Assembly: GCA_023634235.1 (NCBI GenBank)
Contig: JAMKCF010000031.1
Span: 2,046,001 to 2,110,000, forward strand
DNA length: 64,000 nucleotides
DNA from: Pisaster brevispinus
Taxonomy: Eukaryota; Echinodermata; Asteroidea; Forcipulatida; Asteriidae
Reading direction: 5' to 3'
The position numbers and the translations under genes are program-made. Positions within the stretch are counted from its first letter, which is position 1. Each line of letters opens with the position of its first letter. Of this stretch, positions 45,286-58,780 are shown in pieces. A model generated the notes under the pieces. The model ran no database searches and was not told the origin of the DNA. It saw only the letters and a list, made by a program, of their open reading frames with translations.

Positions 45286-47454
45286 GATCGGGAGTTATTC
45301 CCATTACCCCGGTCCGCACGACCTTGTCTCGCAGCCGGTTTTTTTTTTTTTGGGGGGGGGTCAATTTCTGTTAGGGGTAGGGCTTACATCCAGGCCGCTC
45401 GCCTCGCCTACAGAGTCGTCAGCAACCCCAAACTCACGGTAGAGAGAGCCCTTGAGACGGGCTTTACAGTGGTGCTAAACTTGTGCAGATCCGATATTGC
45501 CTTGGGGGTGATTTGACCATCCTTATTTTATGTTTGTCTCTTTTACATCAAATTCGAGATGAAGCTGTTTTGCGGGGCCTTTGTAGCGTCCCGGTTTGCT
45601 GGTCTTTTCCGGTGTAAAGCCTGCCCGCATTGGCCGTAAAAGTCCAATTTCCGGGTGCGGGGATACCTAAGGAAGATTCAGGCGAAAATTTCATCTCTCT
45701 AGCATGCCTAGATCGGGAGTTATTCCCAAATTCACCGCACAGTTAAATTGGGCCATTACCCCGGTCCGCACGACCTTGTCTCGCAGCCGGTTTTTGGGAG
45801 GGGTCAATTTCTGTTAGGGGTAGGGCTAACATCCAGGTCGCTCGCCTCGCCTACAGAGTCGTCAGCAACCCCAAACTCACGGTAGAGGGAGCCCTTGAGA
45901 CGGGCTTTACAGTGGTGCTAAACTTGTGCAGATCCGATATTGCCTTGGGGGTGATTTGACCATCCTTATTTTGTGTTTGTCTCTTTTACAGCAAATTCGA
46001 GATGAAGCTGTTTTGCGGGGCCTTTGTAGCGTCCCCGTTTGCTGGTCTTTTCCGGTGTGAAGCCTGCCCGCAACGGCCGTAAAAGTCCAATTTCCGGATG
46101 CAGGGATACCTAAGGAAGATTCAGGTAAAAAATTCATCTCTCTAGCATGCCTAGATCGGGAGTTATTCCCATTACCCCGGTCCGCACGACCTTGTCTCGC
46201 AGCCGGTTTTTTTTTTTTTTTGGGGGGGGTCAATTTCTGTTAGGGGTAGGGCTTACATCCAGGCCGCTCGCCTCGCCTACAGAGTCGTCAGCAACCCCAA
46301 ACTCACAGTAAAGAGAGCCCTTGAGACGGGCTTTACAGTGGTGCTAAACTTGTGCAGATCCGATATTGCCTTGGGGGTGATTTGACCATCCTTATTTTAT
46401 GTTTGTCTCTTTTACATCAAATTCGAGATGAAGCTGTTTTGCGGGGCCTTTGTAGCGTCCCCGTTTGCTGGTCTTTTCCGGTGTAAAGCCTGCCGGCATT
46501 GGCCGTAAAAGTCCAATTTCCGGGTGCGGGGATACCTAAGGAAGATTCAGGCGAAAATTTCATCTCTCTAGCATTCCTAGATCGGGAGTTATTCCCAAAT
46601 TCACCGCACAGTTAAATTGGGCCATTACCCCGGTCCGCACGACCTTGTCTCGCAGCCGGTTTTTGGGAGGGGTCAATTTCTTTTAGGGGTAGGGCTAACA
46701 TCCAGGTCGCTCGCCTCGCCTACAGAGTCGTCAGCAACCCCAAACTCACGGTAGAGGGAGCCCTTGAGACGGGCTTTACAGTGGTGCTAAACTTGTGCAG
46801 ATCCGATATTGCCTTGGGGGTGATTTGACCATCCTTATTTTGTGTTTGTCTCTTTTACAGCAAATTGGAGATGAAGCTGTTTTGCGGGGCCTTTGTAGCG
46901 TCCCCGTTTGCTGGTCTTTTCCGGTGTGAAGCCTGCCCGCAACGGCCGTAAAAGTCCAATTTCCGGATGCAAGGATACCTAAGGAAGATTCAGGTAAAAA
47001 ATTCATCTCTCTAGCATGCCTTGATCGGGAGTTATTCCCATTACCCCGGTCCGCACGACCTTGTCTCGCAGACGGTTTTTTTTTTTTTTTTTTTTTGGGG
47101 GGGGTCAATTTCTGTTAGGGGTAGGGCTTACATCCAGGCCGCTCGCCTCGCCTACAGAGTCGTCAGCAACCCCAAACTCACGGTAGAGAGAGCCCTTGAG
47201 ACGGGCTTTACAGTGCTGCTAAACTTGTGCAGATCCGATATTGCCTTGGGGGTGATTTGACCATCCTTATTTTATGTTTGTCTCTTTTACATCAAATTCG
47301 AGATGAAGCTGTTTTGCGGGGCCTTTGTAGCGTCCCCGTTTGCTGGTCTTTTCCGGTGTAAAGCCTGCCCGCATTGGCCGTAAAAGTCCAATTTCCGGGT
47401 GCGGGGATACCTCAGGAAGATTCAGGCGAAAATTTCATCTCTCTAGCATGCCTA
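45286..47454 (+). repeat. Regular A-B run
   Basis: Starts: 45286 B (GTCCCGGTT), 45711 A, 46154 B (CACAGTAAAG), 46580 A (TTTCTTTTAGG, AATTGGAG, TGCAAGGA), 47023 B (T21G8, GCAGACGG). Confidence 0.88.
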
Positions 47455-48783
47455 GATCGGGAGTTATTCCCAAATTCACCGCACAGTTAAATTGGGCCAT
47501 TACCCCGGTCCGCACGACCTTGTCTCGCAGCCGGTTTTTGGGAGGGGTCAATTTCTGTTAGGGGTAGGGCTAACATCCAGGTCGCTCGCCTCGCCTACAG
47601 AGTCGTCAGCAACCCCAAACTCACGGTAGAGGGAGCCCTTGAGACGGGCTTTACAGTGGTGCTAAACTTGTGCAGATCCGATATTGCCTTGGGGGTGATT
47701 TGACCATCCTTATTTTGTGTTTGTCTCTTTTACAGCATTTTCGAGATGAAGCTGTTTTGCGGGGCCTTTGTAGCGTCCCCGTTTGCTGGTCTTTTCCGGT
47801 GTGAAGCCTGCCCGCAACGGCCGTAAAAGTCCAATTTCCGGATGCAGGGATACCTAAGGAAGATTCAGGCGAAAATTTCATCTCTCTAGCATGCCTAGAT
47901 CGGGAGTTATTCCCAAATTCACCGCACAGTTAAATTGGGCCATTACCCCGGTCCGCACGACCTTGTCTCGCAGCCGGTTTTTGGGAGGGGTCAATTTCTG
48001 TTAGGGGTAGGGCTAACATCCAGGTCGCTCGCCTCGCCTACAGAGTCGTCAGCAACCCCAAACTCACGGTAGAGGGAGCCCTTGAGACGGGCTTTACAGT
48101 GGTGCTAAACTTGTGCAGATCCAATATTGCCTTGGGGGTGATTTGACCATCCTTATTTTGTGTTTGTCTCTTTTACAGCAAATTCGAGATGAAGCTGTTT
48201 TGCGGGGCCTTTGTAGCGTCCCCGTTTGCTGGTCTTTTCCGGTGTGAAGCCTGCCCGCAACGGCCGTAAAAGTCCAATTTCCGGGTGCGGGGATACCTAA
48301 GGAAGATTCAGGCGAAAATTTCATCTCTCTAGCATGCCTAGATCGGGAGTTATTCCCAAATTCACCGCACAGTTAAATTGGGCCATTACCCCGGTCCGCA
48401 CGCCCTTGTCTCGCAGCCGGTTTTTGGGAGGGGTCAATTTCTGTTAGGGGTAGGGCTAACATCCAGGTCGCTCGCCTCGCCTACAGAGTCGTCAGCAACC
48501 CCAAACTCACGGTAGAGGGAGCCCTTGAGACGGGCTTTACAGTGGTGCTAAACTTGTGCAGATCCGATATTGCCTTGGGGGTGATTTGACCATCCTTATT
48601 TTGTGTTTGTCTCTTTTACAGCAAATTCGAGATGAAGCTGTTTTGCGGGGCCTTTGTAGCGTCCCCGTTTGCTGGTCTTTTCCGGTGTGAAGCCTGCCCG
48701 CAACGGCCGTAAAAGTCCAATTTCCGGATGCAGGGATACCTAAGGAAGATTCAGGTAAAAAATTCATCTCTCCAGCATGCCTA
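47455..48783 (+). repeat. A-A-A run; first two have B tails
   Basis: Starts: 47455 (A to GGATGCAGGGA, B tail only), 47898 (B from GGGTGCGGGG, CCAATATT), 48341 (full A, CACGCCC). Each is 443 bases. It has the same structure as 30092-31420 but different private variants, so it may be an independent event. Confidence 0.88.
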
Positions 48784-50506
48784 GATCGGGAGTTATTCCC
48801 ATTACCCCGGTCCGCACGACCTTGTCTCGCAGCCGGTTTTTTTTTTTTTTTTTTGGGGGGGGGTCAATTTCTGTTAGGGGTAGGGCTTACATCCAGGCCG
48901 CTCGCCTCGCCTACAGAGTCGTCAGCAACTCCAAACTCACGGTAGAGAGAGCCCTTGAGACGGGCTTTACAGTGGTGCTAAACTTGTGCAGATCCAATAT
49001 TGCCTTGGGGGTGATTTGACCATCCTTATTTTATGTTTGTCTCTTTTACATCAAATTCGAGATGAAGCTGTTTTGCGGGGCCTTTGTAGCGTCCCCGTTT
49101 GCTGGTCTTTTCCGGTGTAAAGCCTGCCCGCATTGGCCGTAAAAGTCCAATTTCCGGGTGCGGGGATACCTCAGGAAGATTCAGGCGAAAATTTCATCTC
49201 TCTAGCATGCCTAGATCGGGAGTTATTCCCATTACCCCGGTCCGCACGACCTTGTCTCGCAGCCGGTTTTTTTTTTTTTGGGGGGGGTCAATTTCTGTTA
49301 GGGGTAGGGCTTACATCCAGGCCGCTCGCCTCGCCTACAGAGTCGTCAGCAACCCCAAACTCACGGTAGAGGGAGCCCTTGAGACGGGCTTTACAGTGGT
49401 GCTAAACTTGTGCAGATCCGATATTGCCTTGGGGGTGATTTGACCATCCTTATTTTATGTTTGTCTCTTTTACATCAAATTCGAGATGAAGCTGTTTTGC
49501 GGGGCCTTTGTAGCGTCCCCGTTTGCTGGTCTTTTCCGGTGTAAAGCCTACCCGCATTGGCCGTAAAAGTCCAATTTCCGGGTGCGGGGATACCTAAGGA
49601 AGATTCAGGCGAAAATTTCATCTCTCTAGCATGCCTAGATCGGGAGTTATTCCCAAATTCACCGCACAGTTAAATTGGGCCATTACCCCGGTCCGCACGA
49701 CCTTGTCTCGCAGCCGGTTTTTGGGAGGGGTCAATTTCTGTTAGGGGTAGGGCTAACATCCAGGTCGCTCGCCTCGCCTACAGAGTCGTCAGCAACCCCA
49801 AACTCACGGTAGAGGGAGCCCTTGAGACGGGCTTTACAGTGGTGCTAAACTTGTGCAGATCCGATATTGCCTTGGGGGTGATTTGACCATCCTTATTTTG
49901 TGTTTGTCTCTTTTACAGCAAATTCGAGATGAAGCTGTTTTGCGGGGCCTTTGTAGCGTCCCCGTTTGCTGGTCTTTTCCGGTGTGAAGCCTGCCCGCAA
50001 CGGCCGTAAAAGTCCAATTTCCGGATGCAGGGATACCTAAGGAAGATTCAGGTAAAAAATTCATCTCTCTAGCATGCCTAGATCGGGAGTTATTCCCATT
50101 ACCCCGGTCCGCACGACCTTGTCTCGCAGCCGGTTTTTTTTTTTTTTGGGGGGGGGTCAATTTCTGTTAGGGGTAGGGCTTACATCCAGGCCGCTCGCCT
50201 CGCCTACAGAGTCGTCAGCAACCCCAAACTCACAGTAGAGAGAGCCCTTGAGACGGGCTTTACAGTGGTGCTAAACTTGTGCAGATCCGATATTGCCTTG
50301 GGGGTGATTTGACCATCCTTATTTTATGTTTGTCTCTTTTACATCAAATTCGAGATGAAGCTGTTTTGCGGGGCCTTTGTAGCGTCCCGGTTTGCTGGTC
50401 TTTTCCGGTGTAAAGCCTGCCCGCATTGGCCGTAAAAGTCCAATTTCCGGGTGCGGGGATACCTAAGGAAGATTCAGGCGAAAATTTCATCTCTCTAGCA
50501 TGCCTA
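48784..50506 (+). repeat. B-B pair followed by a regular dimer
   Basis: Starts: 48784 B (T18G9, CCTCAGGAAG), 49214 B (T13G8, GAGGG, CCTACCCG), 49638 A, 50081 B (T14G9, CACAGTAGAG, GTCCCGG). The 49213/49214 join is a B tail followed by a B front. Confidence 0.87.
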
Positions 50507-51365
50507 GATCGGGAGTTATTCCCAAATTCACCGCACAGTTAAATTGGGCCATTACCCCGGTCCGCACGACCTTGTCTCGCAGCCGGTTTTTGGGAGGGGT
50601 CAATTTCTGTTAGGGGTAGGGCTAACATCCAGGTCGCTCGCCTCGCCTACAGATTCGTCAGCAACCCCAAACTCACGGTAGAGGGAGCCCTTGAGACGGG
50701 CTTTACAGTGGTGCTAAACTTGTGCAGATCCGATATTGCCTTGGGGGTGATTTGACCATCCTTATTTTGTGTTTGTCTCTTTTACATCAAATTCGAGATG
50801 AAGCTGTTTTGCGGGGCCTTTGTAGCGTCCCCGTTTGCTGGTCTTTTCCGGTGTAAAGCCTGCCCGCATTGGCCGTAAAAGTCAAATTTCCGGGTGCGGG
50901 GATACCTAAGGAAGATTCAGGCGAAAATTTCATCTCTCTAGCATGCCTAGATCGGGAGTTATTCCCATTACCCCGGTCCGCACGACCTTGTCTCGCAGCC
51001 GGTTTTTGGGAGGGGTCAATTTCTGTTAGGGGTAGGGCTAACATCCAGGTCGCTCGCCTCGCCTACAGATTCGTCAGCAACCCCAAACTCACGGTAGAGG
51101 GAGCCCTTGAGACGGGCTTTACAGTGGTGCTAAACTTGTGCAGATCCGATATTGCCTTGGGGGTGATTTGACCATCCTTATTTTGTGTTTGTCTCTTTTA
51201 CAGCAAATTCGAGATGAAGCTGTTTTGCGGGGCCTTTGTAGCGTCCCCGTTTGCTGGTCTTTTCCGGTGTGAAGCCTGCCCGCAACGGCCGTAAAAGTCC
51301 AATTTCCGGATGCAGGGATACCTAAGGAAGATTCAGGTAAAAAATTCATCTCTCTAGCATGCCTA
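50507..51365 (+). repeat. A/B mosaic plus unique insert-less, short-tract monomer
   Basis: 50507-50949 has an A front, GTG (A) but ACAT (B), then B to the tail. 50950-51365 (416 bases, the shortest copy) lacks the 27-base insert yet has T5-GGGAGGGG and an A body; it is the only clean insert-minus, short-tract copy. Both share AGATTCG. It equals the inferred common core and is either a recombinant between the insert and the tract or an ancestral-like form. Confidence 0.9.
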
Positions 51366-53533
51366 GATCGGGAGTTATTCCCATTACCCCGGTCCGCACG
51401 ACCTTGTCTCGCAGCCGGTTTTTTTTTTTTTTGGGGGGGGGGTCAATTTCTGTTAGGGGTAGGGCTTACATCCAGGCCGCTCGCCTCGCCTACAGAGTCG
51501 TCAGCAACCCCAAACTCACGGTAGAGGGAGCCCTTGAGACGGGCTTTACAGTGGTGCTAAACTTGTGCAGATCCGATATTGCCTTGGGGGTGATTTGACC
51601 ATCCTTATTTTATGTTTGTCTCTTTTACATCAAATTCGAGATGAAGCTGTTTTGCGGGGCCTTTGTAGCGTCCCCGTTTGCTGGTCTTTTCCGGTGTAAA
51701 GCCTGCCCGCATTGGCCGTAAAAGTCCAATTTCCGGGTGCGGGGATACCTAAGGAAGATTCAGGCGAAAATTTCATCTCTCTAGCATGCCTAGATCGGGA
51801 GTTATTCCCAAATTCACCGCACAGTTAAATTGGGCCATTACCCCGGTCCGCACGACCTTGTCTCGCAGCCGGTTTTTGGGAGGGGTCAATTTCTGTTAGG
51901 GGTAGGGCTAACATCCAGGTCGCTCGCCTCGCCTACAGAGTCGTCAGCAACCCCAAACTCACGGTAGAGGGAGCCCTTGAGACGGGCTTTACAGTGGTGC
52001 TAAACTTGTGCAGATCCGATATTGCCTTGGGGGTGATTTGACCATCCTTATTTTGTGTTTGTCTCTTTTACAGCAAATTCGAGATGAAGCTGTTTTGCGG
52101 GGCCTTTGTAGCGTCCCCGTTTGCTGGTCTTTTCCGGTGTGAAGCCTGCCCGCAACGGCCGTAAAAGTCCAATTTCCGGATGCAGGGATACCTAAGGAAG
52201 ATTCAGGTAAAAAATTCATCTCTCTAGCATGCCTAGATCGGGAGTTATTCCCATTACCCCGGTCCGCACGACCTTGTCTCGCAGCCGGTTTTTTTTTTTT
52301 TTTTGGGGGGGGGTCAATTTCTGTTAGGGGTAGGGCTTACATCCAGGCCGCTCGCCTCGCCTACAGGGTCGTCAGCAACCCCAAACTCACAGTAGAGAGA
52401 GCCCTTGAGACGGGCTTTACAGTGGTGCTAAACTTGTGCAGATCCGATATTGCCTTGGGGGTGATTTGACCATCCTTATTTTATGTTTGTCTCTTTTACA
52501 TCAAATTCGAGATGAAGCTGTTTTGCGGGGCCTTTGTAGCGTCCCGGTTTGCTGGTCTTTTCCGGTGTAAAGCCTGCCCGCATTGGCCGTAAAAGTCCAA
52601 TTTCCGGGTGCGGGGATACCTAAGGAAGATTCAGGCGAAAATTTCATCTCTCTAGCATGCCTAGATCGGGAGTTATTCCCAAATTCACCGCACAGTTAAA
52701 TTGGGCCATTACCCCGGTCCGCACGACCTTGTCTCGCAGCCGGTTTTTGGGAGGGGTCAATTTCTGTTAGGGGTAGGGCTAACATCCAGGTCGCTCGCCT
52801 CGCCTACAGATTCGTCAGCAACCCCAAACTCACGGTAGAGGGAGCCCTTGAGACGGGCTTTACAGTGGTGCTAAACTTGTGCAGATCCGATATTGCCTTG
52901 GGGGTGATTTGACCATCCTTATTTTGTGTTTGTCTCTTTCACAGCAAATTCGAGATGAAGCTGTTTTGCGGGGCCTTTGTAGCGTCCCCGTTTGCTGGTC
53001 TTTTCCGGTGTGAAGCCTGCCCGCAACGGCCGTAAAAGTCCAATTTCCGGATGCAGGGATACCTAAGGAAGATTCAGGTAAAAAATTCATCTCTCTAGCA
53101 TGCCTAGATCGGGAGTTATTCCCATTACCCCGGTCCGCACGACCTTGTCTCGCAGCCGGTTTTTTTTTTTTTTTGGGGGGGGGTCAATTTCTGTTAGGGG
53201 TAGGGCTTACATCCAGGCCGCTCGCCTCGCCTACAGAGTCGTCAGCAACCCCAAACTCACGGTAGAGAGAGCCCTTGAGACGGTCTTTACAGTGGTGCTA
53301 AACTTGTGCAGATCCGATATTGCCTTGGGGGTGATTTGACCATCCTTATTTTATGTTTGTCTCTTTTACATCAAATTCGAGATGAAGCTGTTTTGCGGGG
53401 CCTTTGTAGCGTCCCCGTTTGCTGGTCTTTTCCGGTGTAAAGCCTGCCCGCATTGGCCGTAAAAGTCCAATTTCCGGGTGCGGGGATACCTAAGGAAGAT
53501 TCAGGCGAAAATTTCATCTCTCTAGCATGCCTA
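51366..53533 (+). repeat. Regular B-A run
   Basis: Starts: 51366 B (GAGGG, T14G10), 51793 A, 52236 B (CACAGTAGAG, GTCCCGG), 52664 A (AGATTCG, CTTTCACAG), 53107 B (ACGGTCTTT). The copies at 52236/52664 resemble those at 50081/50507 (offset about 2,156). Confidence 0.86.
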
Positions 53534-56158
53534 GATCGGGAGTTATTCCCAAATTCACCGCACAGTTAAATTGGGCCATTACCCCGGTCCGCACGACCTT
53601 GTCTCGCAGCCGGTTTTTGGGAGGGGTCAATTTCTGTTAGGGGTAGGGCTAACATCCAGGTCGCTCGCCTCGCCTACAGAGTCGTCAGCAACCCCAAACT
53701 CACGGTAGAGGGAGCCCTTGAGACGGGCTTTACAGTGGTGCTAAACTTGTGCAGATCCGATATTGCCTTGGGGGTGATTTGACCATCCTTATTTTATGTT
53801 TGTCTCTTTTACATCAAATTCGAGATGAAGCTGTTTTGCGGGGCCTTTGTAGCGTCCCCGTTTGCTGGTCTTTTCCGGTGTAAAGCCTACCCGCATTGGC
53901 CGTAAAAGTCCAATTTCCGGGTGCGGGGATACCTAAGGAAGATTCAGGCGAAAATTTCATCTCTCTAGCATGCCTAGATCGGGAGTTATTCCCAAATTCA
54001 CCGCACAGTTAAATTGGGCCATTACCCCGGTCCGCACGACCTTGTCTCGCAGCCGGTTTTTGGGAGGGGTCAATTTCTGTTAGGGGTAGGGCTAACATCC
54101 AGGTCGCTCGCCTCGCCTACAGAGTCGTCAGCAACCCCAAACTCACGGTAGAGGGAGCCCTTGAGACGGGCTTTACAGTGGTGCTAAACTTGTGCAGATC
54201 CGATATTGCCTTGGGGGTGATTTGACCATCCTTATTTTGTGTTTGTCTCTTTTACAGCAAATTCGAGATGAAGCTGTTTTGCGGGGCCTTTGTAGCGTCC
54301 CCGTTTGCTGGTCTTTTCCGGTGTGAAGCCTGCCCGCAACGGCCGTAAAAGTCCAATTTCCGGATGCAGGGATACCTAAGGAAGATTCAGGTAAAAAATT
54401 CATCTCTCTAGCATGCCTAGATCGGGAGTTATTCCCATTACCCCGGTCCGCACGACCTTGTCTCGCAGCCGGTTTTTTTTTTTTTTTGGGGGGGGTCAAT
54501 TTCTGTTAGGGGTAGGGCTTACATCCAAGCCGCTCGCCTCGCCTACAGAGTCGTCAGCAACCCCAAACTCACGGTAGAGAGAGCCCTTGAGACGGGCTTT
54601 ACAGTGGTGCTAAACTTGTGCAGATCCGATATTGCCTTGGGGGTGATTTGACCATCCTTATTTTATGTTTGTCTCTTTTACATCAAATTCGAGATGAAGC
54701 TGTTTTGCGGGGCCTTTGTAGCGTCCCCGTTTGCTGGTCTTTTCCGGTGTAAAGCCTGCCCGCATTGGCCGTAAAAGTCCAATTTCCGGGTGCGGGGATA
54801 CCTAAGGAAGATTCAGGCGAAAATTTCATCTCTCTAGCATGCCTAGATCGGGAGTTATTCCCAAATTCACCGCACAGTTAAATTGGGCCATTACCCCGGT
54901 CCGCACGACCTTGTCTCGCAGCCGGTTTTTGGGAGGGGTCAATTTCTGTTAGGGGTAGGGCTAACATCCAGGTCGCTCGCCTCGCCTACAGAGTCGTCAG
55001 CAACCCCAAACTCACGGTAGAGGGAGCCCTTGAGACGGGCTTTACAGTGGTGCTAAACTTGTGCAGATCCGATATTGCCTTGGGGGTGATTTGACCATCC
55101 TTATTTTATGTTTGTCTCTTTTACATCAAATTCGAGATGAAGCTGTTTTGCGGGGCCTTTGTAGCGTCCCCGTTTGCTGGTCTTTTCCGGTGTAAAGCCT
55201 ACCCGCATTGGCCGTAAAAGTCCAATTTCCGGGTGCGGGGATACCTAAGGAAGATTCAGGCGAAAATTTCATCTCTCTAGCATGCCTAGATCGGGAGTTA
55301 TTCCCAAATTCACCGCACAGTTAAATTGGGCCATTACCCCGGTCCGCACGACCTTGTCTCGCAGCCGGTTTTTGGGAGGGGTCAATTTCTGTTAGGGGTA
55401 GGGCTAACATCCAGGTCGCTCGCCTCGCCTACAGAGTCGTCAGCAACCCCAAACTCACGGTAGAGGGAGCCCTTGAGACGGGCTTTACAGTGGTGCTAAA
55501 CTTGTGCAGATCCGATATTGCCTTGGGGGTGATTTGACCATCCTTATTTTGTGTTTGTCTCTTTTACAGCAAATTCGAGATGAAGCTGTTTTGCGGGGCC
55601 TTTGTAGCGTCCCCGTTTGCTGGTCTTTTCCGGTGTGAAGCCTGCCCGCAACGGCCGTAAAAGTCCAATTTCCGGATGCAGGGATACCTAAGGAAGATTC
55701 AGGTAAAAAATTCATCTCTCTAGCATGCCTAGATCGGGAGTTATTCCCATTACCCCGGTCCGCACGACCTTGTCTCGCAGCCGGTTTTTTTTTTTTTTTG
55801 GGGGGGGGTCAATTTCTGTTAGGGGTAGGGCTTACATCCAAGCCGCTCGCCTCGCCTACAGAGTCGTCAGCAACCCCAAACTCACGGTAGAGAGAGCCCT
55901 TGAGACGGGCTTTACAGTGGTGCTAAACTTGTGCAGATCCGATATTGCCTTGGGGGTGATTTGACCATCCTTATTTTATGTTTGTCTCTTTTACATCAAA
56001 TTCGAGATGAAGCTGTTTTGCGGGGCCTTTGTAGCGTCCCCGTTTGCTGGTCTTTTCCGGTGTAAAGCCTGCCCGCATTGGCCGTAAAAGTCCAATTTCC
56101 GGGTGCGGGGATACCTAAGGAAGATTCAGGCGAAAATTTCATCTCTCTAGCATGCCTA
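53534..56158 (+). repeat. Trimer duplication (hybrid A/B, A, B) x2, offset 1,312
   Basis: Starts: 53534, 53977, 54420 and 54846, 55289, 55732, each pair exactly 1,312 bases apart. The hybrids share CCTACCCG and the B copies share CCAAGCCGC. The tract changed from T15G8 to T15G9. By eye this is the tightest short duplication in the window. Confidence 0.92.
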
Positions 56159-56601
56159 GATCGGGAGTTATTCCCAAATTCACCGCACAGTTAAATTGGG
56201 CCATTACCCCGGTCCGCACGACCTTGTCTCGCAGCCGGTTTTTGGGAGGGGTCAATTTCTGTTAGGGGTAGGGCTAACATCCAGGTCGCTCGCCTCGCCT
56301 ACAGATTCGTCAGCAACCCCAAACTCACGGTAGAGGGAGCCCTTGAGACGGGCTTTACAGTGGTGCTAAACTTGTGCAGATCCGATATTGCCTTGGGGGT
56401 GATTTGACCATCCTTATTTTATGTTTGTCTCTTTTACATCAAATTCGAGATGAAGCTGTTTTGCGGGGCCTTTGTAGCGTCCCCGTTTGCTGGTCTTTTC
56501 CGGTGTGAAGCCTGCCCGCAACGGCCGTAAAAGTCCAATTTCCGGATGCAGGGATACCTAAGGAAGATTCAGGTAAAAAATTCATCTCTCTAGCATGCCT
56601 A
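56159..56601 (+). repeat. A monomer with internal B patch
   Basis: Insert, short tract and GAGGG are A; ATG (56421) and ACAT (about 56436) are B; GTGAAG, CAACGG, GGATGCAG and the tail are A again. B state on both sides of the acceptor-like site within an A copy fits a short gene-conversion tract. It also has AGATTCG. Confidence 0.85.
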
Positions 56602-58780
56602 GATCGGGAGTTATTCCCATTACCCCGGTCCGCACGACCTTGTCTCGCAGCCGGTTTTTTTTTTTTTTTTTTTTTTGGGGGGGGGGTCAATTTCTGTTAG
56701 GGGTAGGGCTTACATCCAGGCCGCTCGCCTCGCCTACAGAGTCGTCAGCAACCCCAAACTCACGGTAGAGTGAGCCCTTGAGACGGGCTTTACAGTGGTG
56801 CTAAACTTGTGCAGATCCGATATTGCCTTGGGGGTGATTTGACCATCCTTATTTTATGTTTGTCTCTTTTACATCAAATTCGAGATGAAGCTGTTTTGCG
56901 GGGCCTTTGTAGCGTCCCCGTTTGCTGGTCTTTTCCGGTGTAAAGCCTGCCCGCATTGGCCGTAAAAGTCCAATTTCCGGGTGCGGGGATACCTAAGGAA
57001 GATTCAGGCGAAAATTTTATCTCTCTAGCATGCCTAGATCGGGAGTTATTCCCAAATTCACCGCACAGTTAAATTGGGCCATTACCCCGGTCCGCACGAC
57101 CTTGTCTCGCAGCCGGTTTTTGGGAGGGGTCAATTTCTGTTAGGGGTAGGGCTAACATCCAGGTCGCTCGCCTCGCCTACAGAGTCGTCAGCAACCCCAA
57201 ACTCATGGTAGAGGGAGCCCTTGAGACGGGCTTTACAGTGGTGCTAAACTTGTGCAGATCCGATATTGCCTTGGGGGTGATTTGACCATCCTTATTTTGT
57301 GTTTGTCTCTTTTACAGCAAATTCGAGATGAAGCTGTTTTGCGGGGCCTTTGTAGCGTCCCCGTTTGCTGGTCTTTTCCGGTGTGAAGCTTGCCCGCAAC
57401 GGCCGTAAAAGTCCAATTTCCGGATGCAGGGATACCTAAGGAAGATTCAGGTAAAAAATTCATCTCTCTAGCATGCCTAGATCGGGAGTTATTCCCATCA
57501 CCCCGGTCCGCACAACCTTGTCTCGCAGCCGGTTTTTTTTTTTTTTTTTTGGGGGGGGGGTCAATTTCTGTTAGGGGTAGGGCTTACATCCAGGCCGCTC
57601 GCCTCGCCTACAGAGTCGTCAGCAACCCCAAACTCACGGTAGAGAGAGCCCTTGAGACGGGCTTTACAGTGGTGCTAAACTTGTGCAGATCCGATATTGC
57701 CTTGGGGGTGACTTGACCATCCTTATTTTATGTTTGTCTCTTTTACATCAAATTCGAGATGAAGCTGTTTTGCGGGGCCTTTGTAGCGTCCCCGTTTGCT
57801 GGTCTTTTCCGGTGTAAAGCCTGCCCGCATTGGCCGTAAAAGTCCAATTTCCGGGTGCGGGGATACCTAAGGAAGATTCAGGCGAAAATTTCATCTCTCT
57901 AGCATGCCTAGATCGGGAGTTATTCCCAAATTCACCGCACAGTTAAATTGGGCCATTACCCCGGTCCGCACGACATTGTCTCGCAGCCGGTTTTTGGGAG
58001 GGGTCAATTTCTGTTAGGGGTAGGGCTAACATCCAGGTCGCTCGCCTCGCCTACAGAGTCGTCAGCAACCCCAAACTCACAGTAGAGGGAGCCCTTGAGA
58101 CGGGCTTTACAGTGGTGCTAAACTTGTGCAGATCCGATATTGCCTTGGGGGTGATTTGACCATCCTTATTTTGTGTTTGTCTCTTTTACAGCAAATTCGA
58201 GATGAAGCTGTTTTGCGGGGCCTTTGTAGCGTCCCCGTTTGCTGGTCTTTTCCGGTGTGAAGCCTGCCCGCAACGGCCGTAAAAGTCCAATTTCCGGATG
58301 CAGGGATACCTAAGGAAGATTCAGGTAAAAAATTCATCTCTCTAGCATGCCTAGATCGGGAGTTATTCCCATTACCCCGGTCCGCACGACCTTGTCTCGC
58401 AGCCGTTTATTTTTTTTTTTTTTGGGGGGGTCAATTTCTGTTAGGGGTAGGGCTTACATCCAGGCCGCTCGCCTCGCCTACAGAGTCGTCAGCAACCCCA
58501 AACTCACGGTAGAGAGAGCCCTTGAGACGGGCTTTACAGTGGTACTAAACTTGTGCAGATCCGATTATGCCTTGGGGGTGATTTGACCATCCTTATTTTA
58601 TGTTTGTCTCTTTTACATCAAATTCGAGATGAAGCTGTTTTGCGGGGCCTTTGTAGCGTCCCCGTTTGCTGGTCTTTTCCGGTGTAAAGCCTGCCCGCAT
58701 TGGCCGTAAAAGTCCAATTTCCGGGTGCGGGGATACCTAAGGAAGAATCAGGCGAAAATTTCATCTCTCTAGCATGCCTA
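56602..58780 (+). repeat. Regular B-A run
   Basis: Starts: 56602 B (T22G10, longest tract, 435 bases), 57037 A (CATGGTAGAG, GAAGCTTGCC), 57480 B (T18G10, CATCACCCC, GTGACTTG), 57911 A (CACAGTAGAG), 58354 B (TTTA then T14G7). Confidence 0.88.
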
